Shown: positions 62,764 to 64,000 of the stretch, in pieces
How the letters are laid out: each line of letters starts with the position of its first letter
Position numbering within the stretch: position 1 is the first letter of the stretch
Source: Niallia taxi
GTDB lineage: Bacteria; Bacillota; Bacilli; Bacillales; Cytobacillaceae
Direction: 5' to 3'
DNA length: 64,000 nucleotides
NCBI RefSeq assembly: GCF_004005475.1
Contig: NZ_RZTZ01000001.1
Span: 915,233 to 979,232 of the forward strand
Program-made: the position numbers and the translations under genes
The notes under the pieces: model-generated
What the model saw: only the letters and a program-made list of their open reading frames with translations
Database searches by the model: none
Told to the model about the DNA's origin: nothing

Positions 62764-62837
62764 TGGCAGGGGTAGTAGGAATCGAACCCACACCGGAGGT
62801 TTTGGAGACCTCTGTTCTACCTTTAAACTATACCCCT
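62764..62837 (-). tRNA. tRNA-Trp (CCA)
   Basis: Acceptor AGGGGTA/TACCCCT, G73, CCA tail; anticodon CCA. Confidence 0.95.
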
Positions 62838-62845
62838 GTAATGAA

Positions 62846-62929
62846 TGGTGGAGGGGGACGGATTCGAACCGCCGAACCCTAAGGAGCGGATTTACAGTCC
62901 GCCGCGTTTAGCCACTTCGCTACCCCTCC
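62846..62929 (-). tRNA. tRNA-Tyr (GTA)
   Basis: Long variable arm; acceptor GGAGGGG/CCCCTCC; anticodon GTA. Confidence 0.95.
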
Positions 62930-62937
62930 GACATAAA

Positions 62938-63013
62938 TGGTGGCTCAGGACGGAATCGAACCGCCGACACAAGGATTTTCAGTCCTTTGCTCTACCGACT
63001 GAGCTACTGAGCC
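62938..63013 (-). tRNA. tRNA-Phe (GAA)
   Basis: Acceptor GGCTCAG/CTGAGCC; anticodon GAA. In the B. subtilis trnD array a tRNA-Thr sits between this and Tyr; it is absent here. Confidence 0.95.
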
Positions 63014-63033
63014 TTCATACTTTTAAATTATAA

Positions 63034-63110
63034 TGGCGGTCCGGACGGGACTCGAACCCGCGACCTCCTGCGTGACAGGCAGGCATTCTAACCAGCTGAA
63101 CTACCGGACC
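63034..63110 (-). tRNA. tRNA-Asp (GTC)
   Basis: Acceptor GGTCCGG/CCGGACC, G73; anticodon GTC. Confidence 0.95.
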
Positions 63111-63114
63111 GTGA

Positions 63115-63188
<74 letters not shown>

Positions 63189-63197
63189 ATGATTTTA

Positions 63198-63273
63198 TGG
63201 TGGAGGATGACGGGATCGAACCGCCGACCCTCTGCTTGTAAGGCAGATGCTCTCCCAGCTGAGCTAATCCTCC
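63198..63273 (-). tRNA. tRNA-Val (TAC)
   Basis: Acceptor GGAGGAT/ATCCTCC; anticodon TAC. Confidence 0.95.
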
Positions 63274-63292
63274 ATATTTGGTATGTAATAAT

Positions 63293-63367
63293 TGGTGACC
63301 CATACGGGATTCGAACCCGTGTTACCGCCGTGAAAGGGCGGTGTCTTAACCGCTTGACCAATGGGCC
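63293..63367 (-). tRNA. tRNA-Glu (TTC)
   Basis: Acceptor GGCCCAT/ATGGGTC with one wobble; anticodon TTC. Confidence 0.95.
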
Positions 63368-63393
63368 ATTAATAATGAGATACTGAGTGAAAA

Positions 63394-63485
63394 TGGCGGA
63401 GAGCAAGGGATTTGAACCCTTGAGACAGGGTTACCCGCCTACACGATTTCCAATCGTGCTCCTTCGGCCACTCGGACAGCTCTCC
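63394..63485 (-). tRNA. tRNA-Ser (GGA)
   Basis: Long variable arm, acceptor GGAGAGC/GCTCTCC, G73; anticodon GGA. Confidence 0.95.
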
Positions 63486-63491
63486 ATATAA

Positions 63492-63566
63492 TGGCTCCGC
63501 AGGTAGGATTCGAACCTACGACCGCTCGGTTAACAGCCGAGTGCTCTACCACTGAGCTACTGCGGA
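63492..63566 (-). tRNA. tRNA-Asn (GTT)
   Basis: Acceptor TCCGCAG/CTGCGGA; anticodon GTT. First tRNA after 5S rRNA. Confidence 0.95.
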
Positions 63567-63576
63567 ATAATGGTAT

Positions 63577-63694
<118 letters not shown>

Positions 63695-63877
63695 TTTTTT
63701 CAAGACAAGAATTATTATATCTCATCTTTTAGTGTTTTGCAACACTTTTTTAAAAGTTTTTCAAAGAATTTTATTCCCTGAAAACTAGATTATGTTGTAA
63801 GAAAAAAGCTTGAGTAATCTTTCATGTCCAGCTTCAAAAGCCTATCAATTAAACGGGCTTTTTCCGCTTTTCGTTTT

Positions 63878-64000
63878 AGTTAAGTCCTCGATCTATTAGT
63901 ATTTGTCAGCTCCACGTGTCACCACGCTTCCACCTCAAACCTATCAACCTGATCATCTTTCAGGGATCTTACTAGCTTACGCTATGGGAAATCTCATCTC
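63878..64000 (-). rRNA. rrl: 23S ribosomal RNA, 3' end (rest outside window)
   Basis: The minus strand ends with the conserved TAATAGATCGAGGACTTAAC stretch of Bacillus 23S rRNA. Only the last ~120 nt are in the window. Confidence 0.95.

Overview
The window reads as chromosome of a low-GC, endospore-forming Bacillaceae species (Bacillus/Niallia type). Evidence: AGGAGG-type ribosome binding sites, frequent TTG/GTG starts, intrinsic terminators behind most genes, sporulation-associated genes (prkA, yhbH, a spoIIS-type module), and gene order partly shared with the B. subtilis 0.95-1.0 Mb region (yhcX/yhcU/yhcT, queG-yhbB-trmL, prkA-yhbH, and an rRNA operon followed by a trnD-like tRNA array). 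Product names come from motifs, length and remembered family sequences; no database search was run.

Layout. 1-4226 (+): end of a CorA Mg transporter, a YitT protein, then a GDSL esterase with a two-gene ABC transporter. 4254-9235: small secreted protein plus M14 carboxypeptidase, yhdB-like, yhcX, yhcU and yhcT. 9280-11485 (-): stress membrane protein, aldo/keto reductase, SDR. 11816-15203: ykaA-pit phosphate uptake pair, LacI regulator, second YitT protein. 15242-25805 (-): a tightly packed six-gene operon encoding an Hpt-REC-GGDEF-REC diguanylate cyclase, a membrane HEAT-repeat protein, a processive GT2 glycosyltransferase, a 1082-aa anchored glycosidase-like protein, a CheY-like protein and a hybrid histidine kinase. 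It looks like a c-di-GMP/two-component controlled exopolysaccharide system. 26237-38272: many single genes (proC, XRE regulators, lipoproteins, membrane proteins, FusB-like, cupin, HIT, paiA). Among them is a Mn2+ (yybP-ykoY) riboswitch with its own promoter and terminator, controlling a 39-aa cationic peptide and a DUF6376 lipoprotein. 38334-46302: yhbH, prkA, nitroreductase, trmL, amidase, queG, B3/B4 protein. 46503-49662: tRNA-Gly, an ACT-MFS fusion transporter, and an FNT channel behind an Fnr-type box. 49726-58403: two divergent, very large cell-wall proteins with the same LPDTA sorting signal, separated by an intergenic region with PhoP-box-like repeats. 58524-59899 (-): a SpoIISA-type membrane toxin with two related small downstream proteins, resembling spoIISABC. 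60194-61805: NERD protein and a lipoprotein. 62297-64000 (-): end of 23S rRNA, 5S rRNA and 14 tRNAs.

Best leads: the exopolysaccharide operon, the Mn riboswitch with a small-protein target, the toxin with two antitoxin-like partners, the ACT-MFS fusion, and the sortase-anchored phosphoesterase/beta-propeller pair with possible phosphate control.
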